A stretch of 5,330 nt of DNA from Pseudomonadota bacterium (GCA_023445705.1 JAEXKM010000424.1:1-5330), one strand, 5' to 3'; positions 1 to 5,330 are shown, counted from the first letter of the stretch. Translations and numbers: made by a program. Notes: generated by a model not told the origin, from the sequence alone.

Positions 1-928
1 CCTTTCGCTGGTGCTGGGCCTGTCCCTCGCCTCGGAAGCCGACGCTCGCCGCGGCGGCAGCTTCGGCAGCCGTGGGGCCCGGACCTACCAGGCCGCCCCG
101 CCGACCAAGACCGCTCCGACCCAAACCGCGCCGGTGCAACGCTCCATGACCGAGCGCCAGCCGGGCCAGACCGCCGGTGCTCCGGCCCGTCCTAACGCGG
201 CCAATCCTGCGAACGCCCCCCGCCCGGGCCTCTTCGGTAATCCGCTGGTGCGCGGCCTGATGCTGGGTGGCCTGATCGGCCTGCTGCTGGGCCATGGCTT
301 CGGCGCCGGCATGGCCGGCATGCTGGGCGGGCTCCTGCAGGTCGCCCTGGTCGCCATCGTCGCCATGCTGGCCTTCCGCTTCTTCGCCTCGCGCCGCCGT
401 CCGGCGCAGGCCGCCGCGCCCAGCGCGGGCCCCAACGCCGGATCGACCAGCTTCCGCTCGCCCTTCGAGGTGGAGCAGCCGGCAAGCCCGCAGACGAGCT
501 ACACGCCGGCCAATCTGGGCGAGGACTTCGCCGTCACCGGCGCCGACCGCGAGACCTTCGAGCGCCTGCTGCGCGAGGTCCAGGAAGCCTTTGGCCGCGA
601 GGACTACGGCGCGATCCGCGAGCGCTCGACCCCGGAGATCATGAGCTATCTGGCCGAAGAGCTCGGCCAGAACGCCACTCGTGGCGTGCGCAACCAGGTC
701 ACCGACGTCCAGATGATTGAGGGCGACGTGGCCGAGGCCTGGCGCGAGGGCGACCTCGAATTCGCCACCGCGGCCATGCGCTATTCGAGCCGCGACGTCC
801 TGGTCAACCGCGAGAGCGGCGCCCTGGTCGAGGGAGACGACCGCCCGACCGAAACCACCGAACTCTGGACCTTCGTGCGCCGCCAGGGCGAGCCCTGGAA
901 GCTCTCGGCCATCCAGGAAGCGGCCTGA
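1..928 (+). CDS. TIM44-like domain protein, secreted or membrane-anchored (5' end missing)
   Basis: The reading frame is open to the left edge (first full codon at base 2), so the true start lies upstream; the GTG at 11 is an internal codon in a hydrophobic stretch (LSLVLGLSLASEADA) that looks like the end of a signal peptide with small residues suited to cleavage. Counting from that GTG, residues 15-70 are a low-complexity Pro/Ala/Thr/Gln linker, 74-125 are a Gly- and Leu-rich hydrophobic stretch long enough for one or two membrane passes and ending in a basic FFASRRRP stop, 130-170 are a second linker, and 175-305 form a soluble alpha+beta domain with the pattern of the TIM44-like fold, ending in the typical ELWTFVR...WKLSAIQ strand pair. 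In mitochondria the Tim44 domain contacts the inner membrane; bacterial members of this form have no settled role, perhaps membrane or envelope protein assembly. The gene stands apart from the downstream cluster. Family call fairly sure; function unknown. Confidence 0.8.
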   Translation, partial: LSLVLGLSLASEADARRGGSFGSRGARTYQAAPPTKTAPTQTAPVQRSMTERQPGQTAGAPARPNAANPANAPRPGLFGNPLVRGLMLGGLIGLLLGHGFGAGMAGMLGGLLQVALVAIVAMLAFRFFASRRRPAQAAAPSAGPNAGSTSFRSPFEVEQPASPQTSYTPANLGEDFAVTGADRETFERLLREVQEAFGREDYGAIRERSTPEIMSYLAEELGQNATRGVRNQVTDVQMIEGDVAEAWREGDLEFATAAMRYSSRDVLVNRESGALVEGDDRPTETTELWTFVRRQGEPWKLSAIQEAA

Positions 929-938
929 CGACCTTGAT

Positions 939-959
939 GGCGCGCTTATGCGGCGCGCC
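939..959 (+). terminator. G+C-rich hairpin after the TIM44-like gene, possible terminator
   Basis: A perfect 7-bp stem (GGCGCGC 939-945 with GCGCGCC 953-959) encloses a 7-nt loop and starts 10 bp after the stop codon. The tail (GTCTT) is only weakly U-rich, so this is either a poor intrinsic terminator or a 3'-end stabilising hairpin. Position favours a role in ending the TIM44-like transcript. Confidence 0.4.
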
Positions 960-1006
960 GTCTTCCGCATCGATCCTTGAGGCCCATCGGGGCCAGTCTG
1001 CGACGC

Positions 1007-1027
1007 GCCGGCCAAGCCCAGGCCGGC
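1007..1027 (+). repeat. Inverted repeat upstream of the four-gene cluster
   Basis: GCCGGCC (1007-1013) pairs perfectly with GGCCGGC (1021-1027) across a 7-nt loop. It ends 19 bp before the ATG at 1047, just upstream of the GAGG ribosome-binding site at 1037-1040. It could be a leader hairpin of the downstream operon, but in DNA this rich in G+C such repeats also arise by chance. I found no convincing sigma-70 promoter in the 929-1046 gap. Confidence 0.3.
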
Positions 1028-1046
1028 CGTCCAGACGAGGCGATCA

Positions 1047-1463
1047 ATGCGCGATCTCCGGCCGACCCTCGGCCTTTCCCAACTTCTAGAAGCGGCCGGC
1101 CTCGGCCCTGACAGCGCCATCCGGGTGACCGGATCTGGCGCGCTCTCAGCCCTGCTGTGGCTGCATCGCCGGGGCTATGTCGATGTCGGCTGCCTGCACG
1201 CCGGCCGCCGCGCCCACGGCGAAGAGGCTCACGCCCTGCTGGCCGCCCATACGGCCACTGCCGGCTGGCTGAACGACCTGCTCGACCGCGGGCCCCATGT
1301 ACGTCCAGGCGGCGTGATCATCGTCCAGACCCAGCCGGCGGACGGGGCCGTCCTGGCCCACGCCTTCCACCTGCACGGCTTTGAGGTGGTGCGACGCCTG
1401 CCCGGCGCGCACCGGGATGTGCTGGTCGCGCGCCGAACCCTCGACCTTCGGCAGGCGGCCTAG
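1047..1463 (+). CDS. Short Rossmann/methyltransferase-like protein, function unknown
   Basis: I do not recognise a named family. The 138-residue product reads like a shortened class I methyltransferase fold: residues 24-38 (SAIRVTGSGALSALL) resemble a first strand and glycine loop, 42-52 a second strand, 85-95 carry the RPGGVIIVQT strand common after the catalytic region of such enzymes, and 105-130 hold a helix, GFEVVRRLPG and a final strand ending in ARR. The glycine loop lacks the usual acidic DxGxGxG pattern and the protein is about 60-100 residues shorter than typical enzymes, so it may not bind S-adenosylmethionine or catalyse anything. The start is supported by GAGG at 1037-1040, six bases before the ATG. 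It is the first gene of a tight cluster; the next ATG begins 2 bp after its stop, which suggests coupled translation. That it is coding is quite sure; the methyltransferase relation is inference. Confidence 0.7.
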   Translation: MRDLRPTLGLSQLLEAAGLGPDSAIRVTGSGALSALLWLHRRGYVDVGCLHAGRRAHGEEAHALLAAHTATAGWLNDLLDRGPHVRPGGVIIVQTQPADGAVLAHAFHLHGFEVVRRLPGAHRDVLVARRTLDLRQAA

Positions 1464-1465
1464 TC

Positions 1466-2041
1466 ATGGAGACCATCCTCCACGCGACGCCCGCGCCAGC
1501 TTACCCGCCGCGCGCCACCCTGATCCTCGGCGCCGAGCCGCCACTGACCCCGCCCAGCCTGCTTCGTCGCCTGAACCCCGGGCTGGCGGTGCGGATCTGC
1601 GATGCCGCAGGCGACGAGGGCCTCGACGCCATCGTGGCGCCCTATGGCGAGCGGCGGCCAGGTTGGCGTTCGGCGCCGCTCTGGTCCGAACCGCTCGCCG
1701 TCTATGTCGGTCCCGACCATGCCCTGGCGACAAGGCCTGCTCTCGAGCCCGCAGACCTGGCCGGCGCCGCCCTCATCACCTGCGGCGCCTGGACCGGAAC
1801 CGTCTTGGCGAACCTGGGCGCCTCGCCGGCCCATATCCACTACAGCGGCGACTGGCGCGACGTCGCCGCCCTGGTCGCCGAGGGGTTCGGCGTGGCCATC
1901 GCCGGCTGCTCCGCCGCAGAGACCTTCGCCCCTCGGGTCCTGCGCATTCCGATCGACGGATGGCTGACCTATTGCGCCTATTGGCCCGAAGGCGGCGACA
2001 CCCCGGCCCTTCGCCGACTGCTGGAGCATCCGCATGGATAG
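1466..2041 (+). CDS. Stand-alone LysR-type substrate-binding domain protein without HTH
   Basis: The 191-residue product follows the effector-binding half of LysR-type regulators (type 2 periplasmic-binding fold): residues 17-32 match the opening strand and helix (ATLILGAEPPLTPPSL), 53-59 the LDAIVAP strand, 71-90 the very typical PLWSEPLAVYVGPDHALATR segment, 93-104 the EPADLAGAALIT segment, 132-147 the helix and turn usually seen as AL..A G.GVAI, and 157-163 the RVLRIPI strand. The winged-helix DNA-binding part of about 90 residues that should precede it is absent, and I do not find it upstream in any frame, since the preceding gene ends 2 bp before this ATG. It has no signal peptide, so it is presumably a cytoplasmic ligand sensor or a partner of another protein. 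No strong ribosome-binding site is visible, consistent with coupling to the gene upstream. Fold assignment is fairly sure, role unknown. Confidence 0.75.
   Translation: METILHATPAPAYPPRATLILGAEPPLTPPSLLRRLNPGLAVRICDAAGDEGLDAIVAPYGERRPGWRSAPLWSEPLAVYVGPDHALATRPALEPADLAGAALITCGAWTGTVLANLGASPAHIHYSGDWRDVAALVAEGFGVAIAGCSAAETFAPRVLRIPIDGWLTYCAYWPEGGDTPALRRLLEHPHG
2023..2026 (+). promoter_or_regulatory. Ribosome-binding site of the 55-residue membrane protein gene
   Basis: GGAG lies seven bases before the ATG at 2034, inside the end of the LysR-like gene. It supports the start of the small overlapping gene. Confidence 0.5.
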
Positions 2042-2201
2042 CCGCACGCCGCCTGGCGGCAGCATTGCCACCTGGCTCGGCGCTGTCGCCATGATCATCA
2101 TCTTCGTGGCGTCGATCCTGGTGGCGGCGCGGTCCGAGGTCCCGGACACCGCCACCCAGGGAAGCCTTCAGGGGAGCGCTATCGCCGCCCGGCCGTTATA
2201 G
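2034..2201 (+). CDS. Small single-pass membrane protein (55 residues), overlaps upstream gene
   Basis: A 55-codon frame opens with ATG at 2034, within the last codons of the LysR-like gene (8-bp overlap, ATGGATAG), and ends with TAG at 2199-2201. It has a good GGAG site seven bases before the start. The product has a short polar N-terminus (MDSRTPPGGS), one clear membrane segment at residues 11-32 (IATWLGAVAM then IIIFVASILVAA), and a 23-residue polar, Ser/Ala/Gln-rich tail. I recognise no family. It fills what would otherwise be a 177-bp gap in a tight operon, and its stop is 17 bp before the next start, so it fits the cluster as a fourth gene. Overlap, ribosome-binding site and clean membrane topology support it, but its short length leaves doubt. 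Confidence 0.65.
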   Translation: MDSRTPPGGSIATWLGAVAMIIIFVASILVAARSEVPDTATQGSLQGSAIAARPL

Positions 2202-2205
2202 GCGC

Positions 2206-2210
2206 GGAGG
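2206..2210 (+). promoter_or_regulatory. Strong ribosome-binding site of the PHA-system gene
   Basis: GGAGG sits eight bases before the ATG at 2219 and fixes that start. It is the strongest ribosome-binding site among the cluster's genes. Confidence 0.7.
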
Positions 2211-2218
2211 AACATCCC

Positions 2219-2527
2219 ATGCCCAAGCCGATCGTCGTCACCATCCCGCACCAACTTGGCCGCGCCGAGGCTCGGCAGCGGATCGAGGACGGCGTCGGGC
2301 GCCTGACCCATCAATTCGGGGAGGGGGTGAAGCTGGCCAAGTCCTGGAACGGCGACCAGCTTTCATTCTCGGCCAAGGTCGTGGGTCAGGCGGTGGCCGG
2401 CCGCCTCGACGTGCTGGAGGACGCAGTGCGTATGGAAGTCGACCTGCCGCCCTTCTTCGCCATGATGGCCGAGAAGATCAAAGGCCGCCTGAAGAAGGAA
2501 GGCCAGTTGATGCTCGAGAAGAAATAG
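2219..2527 (+). CDS. Polyhydroxyalkanoic acid system family protein
   Basis: The 102-residue product matches the small family annotated as polyhydroxyalkanoic acid system proteins (PHA_gran_rgn type): N-terminal strand PKPIVVTIPHQLGRAEARQRI (residues 2-22), then the amphipathic segment with WNGDQLSFSAKVVGQAV (43-59), the strand GRLDVLEDAVRMEVDLPPFFA (61-81) and a basic C-terminal helix AEKIKGRLKKEGQLMLEKK (84-102). The length is normal for the family. The family is named for occurrence near PHA storage genes; its biochemical role is not established, and no PHA synthase, depolymerase or phasin is visible here, so a link to storage granules is only suggested. It is the last gene of the plus-strand cluster, and its last 50 bp overlap the 3' end of the convergent protease gene. 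Family call sure, role uncertain. Confidence 0.85.
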   Translation: MPKPIVVTIPHQLGRAEARQRIEDGVGRLTHQFGEGVKLAKSWNGDQLSFSAKVVGQAVAGRLDVLEDAVRMEVDLPPFFAMMAEKIKGRLKKEGQLMLEKK

Positions 2528-3431
2528 CGCCCATCAGCTTCGGCATCTTACGCGTCTGCTCGACGATGCAGACCATGTAGAAAGCCAACAAAACCTCGTT
2601 GACCATGTCCTCCAGCCCGCCCGCCGCGGGCGGGTCCTCCGGCAGCATGGGCGCCTGCAGCAGCGCGATCATCAGGTTGGTCGCCACATGGGCGCCGATG
2701 GCGAACTCCAGTCCGCCAAGCCGCAGGGCCGCCCAGGCGAAGACCGCGCCGGCCAGGGCGCGGGCCACCAGGGCGGCGGGATCAAACTCCAGGTGCGCCA
2801 AGGCGAACACCGCTGCATTGATCCCGATGAGCATCCAGGTGTTGCGGGTGAAGGCCGCAGTCTGCTGCAGCAGGTAGCCACGGAACACCGCCTCTTCCGC
2901 CGTCGCGGCCACTAGCAGTCCGACCAGCACCGCCCCGACATAGGCGGTCTTCAGGCCGAGCGAGGCCGTCGGGTCCATGATCGGCAGTTCGTATTGGGTG
3001 TTGTGGATCAGCATGGCGTCGAGGGCCATGAGCGCGGCCAAGCCGACCGCGGTCGAGGCCGCCCCCCAGAACACCAGCGTCCAACGGAAGTGGGGCGCCG
3101 CGGTCATCCAGGTGCCGATCGGCCGGGCGAAGACATAGCGGGCGGCCAGCATCACGGCGAGCGCCATGGCCCCCAACCCCGCGCCGAGTTGCAGAACGTA
3201 CTCGGCCGAACGCTTGAGAGGCGCGCCTTCCACGCCGTCGAACATGCGCCCGCCCGTCACCTCTCCCAGGGCGATGACGAAGACGAAGGTGAGCAGCGCC
3301 ATGGCGATCGGAGTCGCCGCAACCATCACCACCAGGCGCGGCCAACGGCGGTCCCGCTCCGTCACGGTCTGCAGAAAGGGGAAGTGTGCGATCACAGGAG
3401 GAATATGCGCGTTGCTCGGGTTCAAAGCCAT
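2478..3431 (-). CDS. CPBP-family intramembrane metalloprotease
   Basis: This 317-residue, strongly hydrophobic protein has the three signature motifs of the CPBP (Abi/CAAX-protease-like) family: EExxxR at E179, E180 and R184 (AEEAVFRGYLLQQ), FxxxH at F209 and H213 (FALAHL), and HxxxN at H248 and N252 (GAHVATN). The glutamate and histidines are the presumed metal and catalytic residues. Hydrophobic segments near residues 33-56, 83-100, 117-138, 161-177, 200-215, 223-238, 243-260 and 278-292 give about eight membrane passes in the inner membrane. Relatives include CAAX prenyl proteases and bacteriocin-immunity or protease-like proteins; the substrate here cannot be told. The ATG at 3431 is the first start in frame, though it lacks a clear ribosome-binding site. 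The C-terminal tail (about residues 300-317, Ser/Gly-rich) lies within the 50-bp overlap with the PHA-system gene. A promoter with an inverted repeat lies just upstream. Confidence 0.9.
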   Translation of the reverse strand: MALNPSNAHIPPVIAHFPFLQTVTERDRRWPRLVVMVAATPIAMALLTFVFVIALGEVTGGRMFDGVEGAPLKRSAEYVLQLGAGLGAMALAVMLAARYVFARPIGTWMTAAPHFRWTLVFWGAASTAVGLAALMALDAMLIHNTQYELPIMDPTASLGLKTAYVGAVLVGLLVAATAEEAVFRGYLLQQTAAFTRNTWMLIGINAAVFALAHLEFDPAALVARALAGAVFAWAALRLGGLEFAIGAHVATNLMIALLQAPMLPEDPPAAGGLEDMVNEVLLAFYMVCIVEQTRKMPKLMGAISSRASTGLPSSGGL

Positions 3432-3472
3432 GGAGCCGATGCGTGGAAAAGTAAAATCTCTCGAAGATGTTT

Positions 3473-3501
3473 TTTCTAAAAATTCACCCTAAGGGTGTCA
3501 T
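3473..3501 (-). promoter_or_regulatory. Predicted sigma-70 promoter of the CPBP protease gene
   Basis: On the minus strand, ATGACA (bases 3501-3496; five of six matches to TTGACA) is followed after exactly 17 bp by TAGAAA (3478-3473; four of six matches to TATAAT). Transcription would start near 3466, giving a leader of about 35 nt before the ATG at 3431. The region is A+T-rich, unlike the rest of the window. This is a prediction by eye. Confidence 0.45.
3485..3497. promoter_or_regulatory. Perfect 13-bp inverted repeat, candidate operator
   Basis: CACCCT (3485-3490) and AGGGTG (3492-3497) are perfect inverted copies around a single A at 3491. The repeat lies mostly in the spacer between the predicted -35 and -10 of the protease gene, touching the -35 by two bases, a common site for repressor binding. 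It also lies 48 bp before the divergent kinase start and could affect both genes. No regulator for it can be named. Confidence 0.4.
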
Positions 3502-3544
3502 TCAGCCTTGACCGCAAGACTATGTCGGTACGTTCTTCTCGCCG

Positions 3545-4546
3545 ATGCTTGGGCTGGGCGACCTCAACCTGCGGAAGCGGCTGCAGCCGGACGTACCCCC
3601 CTGGGTGACGGAGTGGATTTGCGCGGGCCTCTGCGCCGCCGTTTCGGGTCTTCTGCGCCTGATCGTCGACCTGCTGATCCCAGGCACGCCCCCCTATCTC
3701 TTCTTCTTCCCCCTGGTGCTGCTGGCCACCCTGCTGGCCGGCTGGCGCTCCGGCCTGATCGCCCTGACGATCATGATGCTCGGCGTCTGGTACATGGTGC
3801 TGTCCCCGTCGCGGTTCGGCCCCCTGGATGGCATCGAGATCGCCACCCTGCTGCTCAACGGCCTGAGCGGGATGGTCGTCATCGCCGTGGCCCAGGCGTT
3901 CCGCCACGCCTATGAGCTGGCCCAGACCGAGCGGGCGGCCAAGCTCGACGTGCGAGAGCTTCTGCTCAAGGAGCTGAACCATCGCGTGAAGAACAATTTC
4001 CAGATGGTCGAAAGCCTGCTGGACATGCAGCGTCGGCGCGCCAAGGACAGCCAGACTGAGAGCGCCCTGGCAGACGCCCTGCGGCGCGTGCACTCGATGG
4101 CGCAGGCCCACGCCTTTCTCTACTCGCCTGAGGACGCCGCCGAGGCGATCGACCTTGGAGCCTATCTCCACGACCTTTGCGCCAGCCTGTCGGACAGCCT
4201 GCTGCTCAGCGGCCAGGTGCGGCTCGATTGCCGCGCCGACCCCTGCTCGGTCACCCGCGACCGCGCCGTCGCCGTGGGGCTGGTGGTCAACGAGCTGGTG
4301 ACGAACGCGGCCAAGTACGCCTTCCCCGACGCTCGCCAGGGCCGGATCCTCGTCGCCCTGGAAGACCGCCCGGCGGGCTGCGAGCTCACCGTGGCCGACG
4401 ACGGCGTCGGCATGCCGGCGATCCCCATGATGAAAAGCGAAGGCATGGGCCGCAAGCTGGTGGAAAGCTTCGCCCGCCAGTCAGGCGGCCTGATGACCGA
4501 GGGCCAAGGCCCCGGCGTCAGCTACGTCCTGTTCCTGCCGCACTGA
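3545..4546 (+). CDS. Membrane sensor histidine kinase, HisKA_2 type with DUF4118-like N-terminus
   Basis: This 333-residue protein would autophosphorylate on histidine in response to a signal and pass the phosphate to a response regulator. Residues 22-45, 50-66, 68-86 and 98-117 form four hydrophobic segments with the GTPPYLFFFPLVLLATLLAGW pattern of DUF4118 membrane domains (48-68). A linker helix (119-139) leads to the HisKA_2 box with phosphoacceptor H146 in ELNHRVKNNFQMVESLLDMQ (143-162). The ATPase domain shows the N box (NELVTNAAKYAFP, N249 and N254), the G1 box DDGVG (285-289) and a short G2-like GMGRKLVESF (300-309). It lacks the WxE of HWE kinases. ATG at 3545 is the only start before the in-frame stop at 3509; no ribosome-binding site is seen, so a leaderless transcript is possible. 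No PAS, GAF or receiver domain and no response regulator gene are in view, so it is an orphan kinase here. Confidence 0.9.
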   Translation: MLGLGDLNLRKRLQPDVPPWVTEWICAGLCAAVSGLLRLIVDLLIPGTPPYLFFFPLVLLATLLAGWRSGLIALTIMMLGVWYMVLSPSRFGPLDGIEIATLLLNGLSGMVVIAVAQAFRHAYELAQTERAAKLDVRELLLKELNHRVKNNFQMVESLLDMQRRRAKDSQTESALADALRRVHSMAQAHAFLYSPEDAAEAIDLGAYLHDLCASLSDSLLLSGQVRLDCRADPCSVTRDRAVAVGLVVNELVTNAAKYAFPDARQGRILVALEDRPAGCELTVADDGVGMPAIPMMKSEGMGRKLVESFARQSGGLMTEGQGPGVSYVLFLPH

Positions 4547-4563
4547 AATCAGGCAGGCCTAGA

Positions 4564-5330
4564 TCAGGCGGGAACGGCGTCGAACGCCACGGTCAGACGG
4601 TCTTCGTCCGACACGAATGGCACGGTGCCGTGCCACATGTAGGACGGGAAAAGCACCAGCCGGCCGGGCCGGGGCTGGACGAAATGCTCCGGCCCAAGGC
4701 TCGGCGAGGTCCGCAGGGCCGGCTCGCCGAACTTGATCCAGCCCGCGCGCTGGTCGCTGTCGCCCACCACCGAAGGCAGAGAGACGTAGAAGGCCGAGGA
4801 CAGCCATCCTCGCGGGTGGACGTGATTGGTGTGATGGCCCGACGAGCCGAGCCGCACCGACCAGGCGCCGGTGATCTCCGCCTTGCCGGTGTTGCGCCGC
4901 TCGAAAGCGCCCTCGCCCGCGGGCAGTTCGGCCGCCCGGCGGTTCACCGCCTCGCGGAAGCGTTGCAGCAGATGTTCGATGGGCGCCTCGTGTCCGCCGT
5001 CCAGGCGCAGGGTCGCCTGGCCGCCTGCCCGGACCGACTGGCCGAACGGATGAGTGGCGAAGCCGTGGAGCCGCATCAGGGCGCCGCGAAGCGCTTCCAA
5101 GAACTCGCGCCCGTCGCGCTGATCGGGATCGAACAGGTCGTAGGCGGCGACGAGGCGGTCGTAGTCATAGGCCTGGCGGTAGCGCCGGTCGCCGGCCAGC
5201 CGCCAGGTGGTCGCCTGCAGGGCCAGGGTGAACTGGTCGTCCGGCGACAGCGCCGCGGCCAGCCCGGCGGCCCGCACGGCGCCGGCGGCGTCGCCGCCAG
5301 CCATCAGCGCCTGGGCCAGGGATGACTGAG
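4564..5330 (-). CDS. Putative 2OG-Fe(II) oxygenase with TPR-like N-terminus (5' end missing)
   Basis: The frame is open to the right edge, so the start is outside; the ATG at 5304 is probably internal, because helical sequence (SSLAQAL) continues upstream of it. Counting from that Met, residues 1-58 are Ala-rich paired helices resembling the end of a tetratricopeptide repeat region, and 75-246 fit the 2-oxoglutarate/Fe(II) oxygenase family often annotated in TPR-linked form. Key segments are GHHTNHVHPRGWLSSAFYVSLP (156-177) with candidate iron ligands H161 and H163, the LVLFPSYMWHGTVPF strand (216-230) with distal H225, and R236 in DRLTVAFD as candidate 2-oxoglutarate-binding arginine. A standard HxD pair is not obvious, so the exact metal triad is uncertain. 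Substrate unknown: hydroxylation of a protein or small molecule is possible. It converges on the kinase gene with 17 bp between stops. Confidence 0.85.
   Translation of the reverse strand, partial: QSSLAQALMAGGDAAGAVRAAGLAAALSPDDQFTLALQATTWRLAGDRRYRQAYDYDRLVAAYDLFDPDQRDGREFLEALRGALMRLHGFATHPFGQSVRAGGQATLRLDGGHEAPIEHLLQRFREAVNRRAAELPAGEGAFERRNTGKAEITGAWSVRLGSSGHHTNHVHPRGWLSSAFYVSLPSVVGDSDQRAGWIKFGEPALRTSPSLGPEHFVQPRPGRLVLFPSYMWHGTVPFVSDEDRLTVAFDAVPA

Noticed and set aside
981..994. Short hairpin GGCCC/GGGCC in the gap after the TIM44-like gene
   Set aside because: A 5-bp stem with a 4-nt loop is expected by chance in sequence this rich in G+C, and no U-tract follows.
1460..2155. Minus-strand open frame of 231 codons opposite the LysR-like gene
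   Set aside because: No recognisable motif, and it is antisense to a gene with a convincing fold. Long antisense frames are common at this base composition.
3396..3479. AGGAGG followed by ATG at 3405 and a 24-codon plus-strand frame ahead of the kinase gene
   Set aside because: It lies antisense to the start of the protease gene, where AGGAGG is the complement of proline codons. The 3-base spacing is too short, and the peptide has no notable feature.
3432..3544. General-stress sigma factor (EcfG-type) promoter before the kinase gene
   Set aside because: I looked for a GGAAC box with a CGTT box 16-17 bp downstream. CGTT occurs at 3531, but no GGAAC lies at the right distance.
3476..4171. Minus-strand open frame of 231 codons opposite the kinase gene
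   Set aside because: Gln/His/Gly-rich composition typical of an antisense shadow, and the kinase motifs on the other strand are unambiguous.
4547..4563. Possible bidirectional terminator between the convergent kinase and oxygenase genes
   Set aside because: Only a 4-bp stem (GCCT 4557-4560 with AGGC 4566-4569) and a repeated ATCAGGC are present, with no U-tract.
4177..5325. Long plus-strand open frame of 382 codons across the end of the kinase gene and the oxygenase gene
   Set aside because: The product is an Arg/Gly/Pro-rich low-complexity sequence with no domain, and it lies over two genes with clear family motifs. It is a G+C-driven shadow.

Overview
The window is a compact, very G+C-rich stretch of bacterial chromosome (about two thirds G+C by eye) with short intergenic gaps. 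The codon usage, the protein types (TIM44-like domain protein, HisKA_2-type histidine kinase with a DUF4118-like membrane region, TPR/2OG-Fe(II) oxygenase, PHA-system protein) and their style suggest an alphaproteobacterium, most likely of the Caulobacter/Phenylobacterium group. That placement is inference, not a database match. I see no mobile element, CRISPR array, tRNA or rRNA.

Left part (1-1046): the window opens inside a plus-strand gene for a secreted or membrane-anchored TIM44-like domain protein whose start lies upstream. A 118-bp gap with two strong G+C hairpins follows; the first resembles a terminator with a poor U-tract.

Middle-left (1047-2527): four plus-strand genes are packed like an operon. 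They are a short Rossmann/methyltransferase-like protein, a free-standing LysR-type effector-binding domain with no DNA-binding part, a 55-residue single-pass membrane protein (2034-2201, easily missed because it overlaps its upstream neighbour by 8 bp), and a polyhydroxyalkanoate-system family protein. The first two look like cut-down relatives of larger families, and the whole set could work together, but no function can be proven from the sequence.

Middle (2478-3544): a minus-strand CPBP-type intramembrane protease with all three expected motifs converges on the PHA-system gene and overlaps its 3' end by 50 bp. Its 113-bp upstream region, shared with the divergent kinase gene, is the only A+T-rich patch in the window. 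It holds a plausible sigma-70 promoter for the protease gene with a perfect 13-bp inverted repeat lying mostly in the -35/-10 spacer.

Right part (3545-5330): a plus-strand membrane-bound HisKA_2 sensor kinase without a partner response regulator in view, then a minus-strand TPR/2OG-Fe(II) oxygenase running off the right edge. The two converge with 17 bp between their stops. The window is mostly ordinary core-type sequence; the best candidates for something new are the four-gene cassette and the protease promoter/operator.
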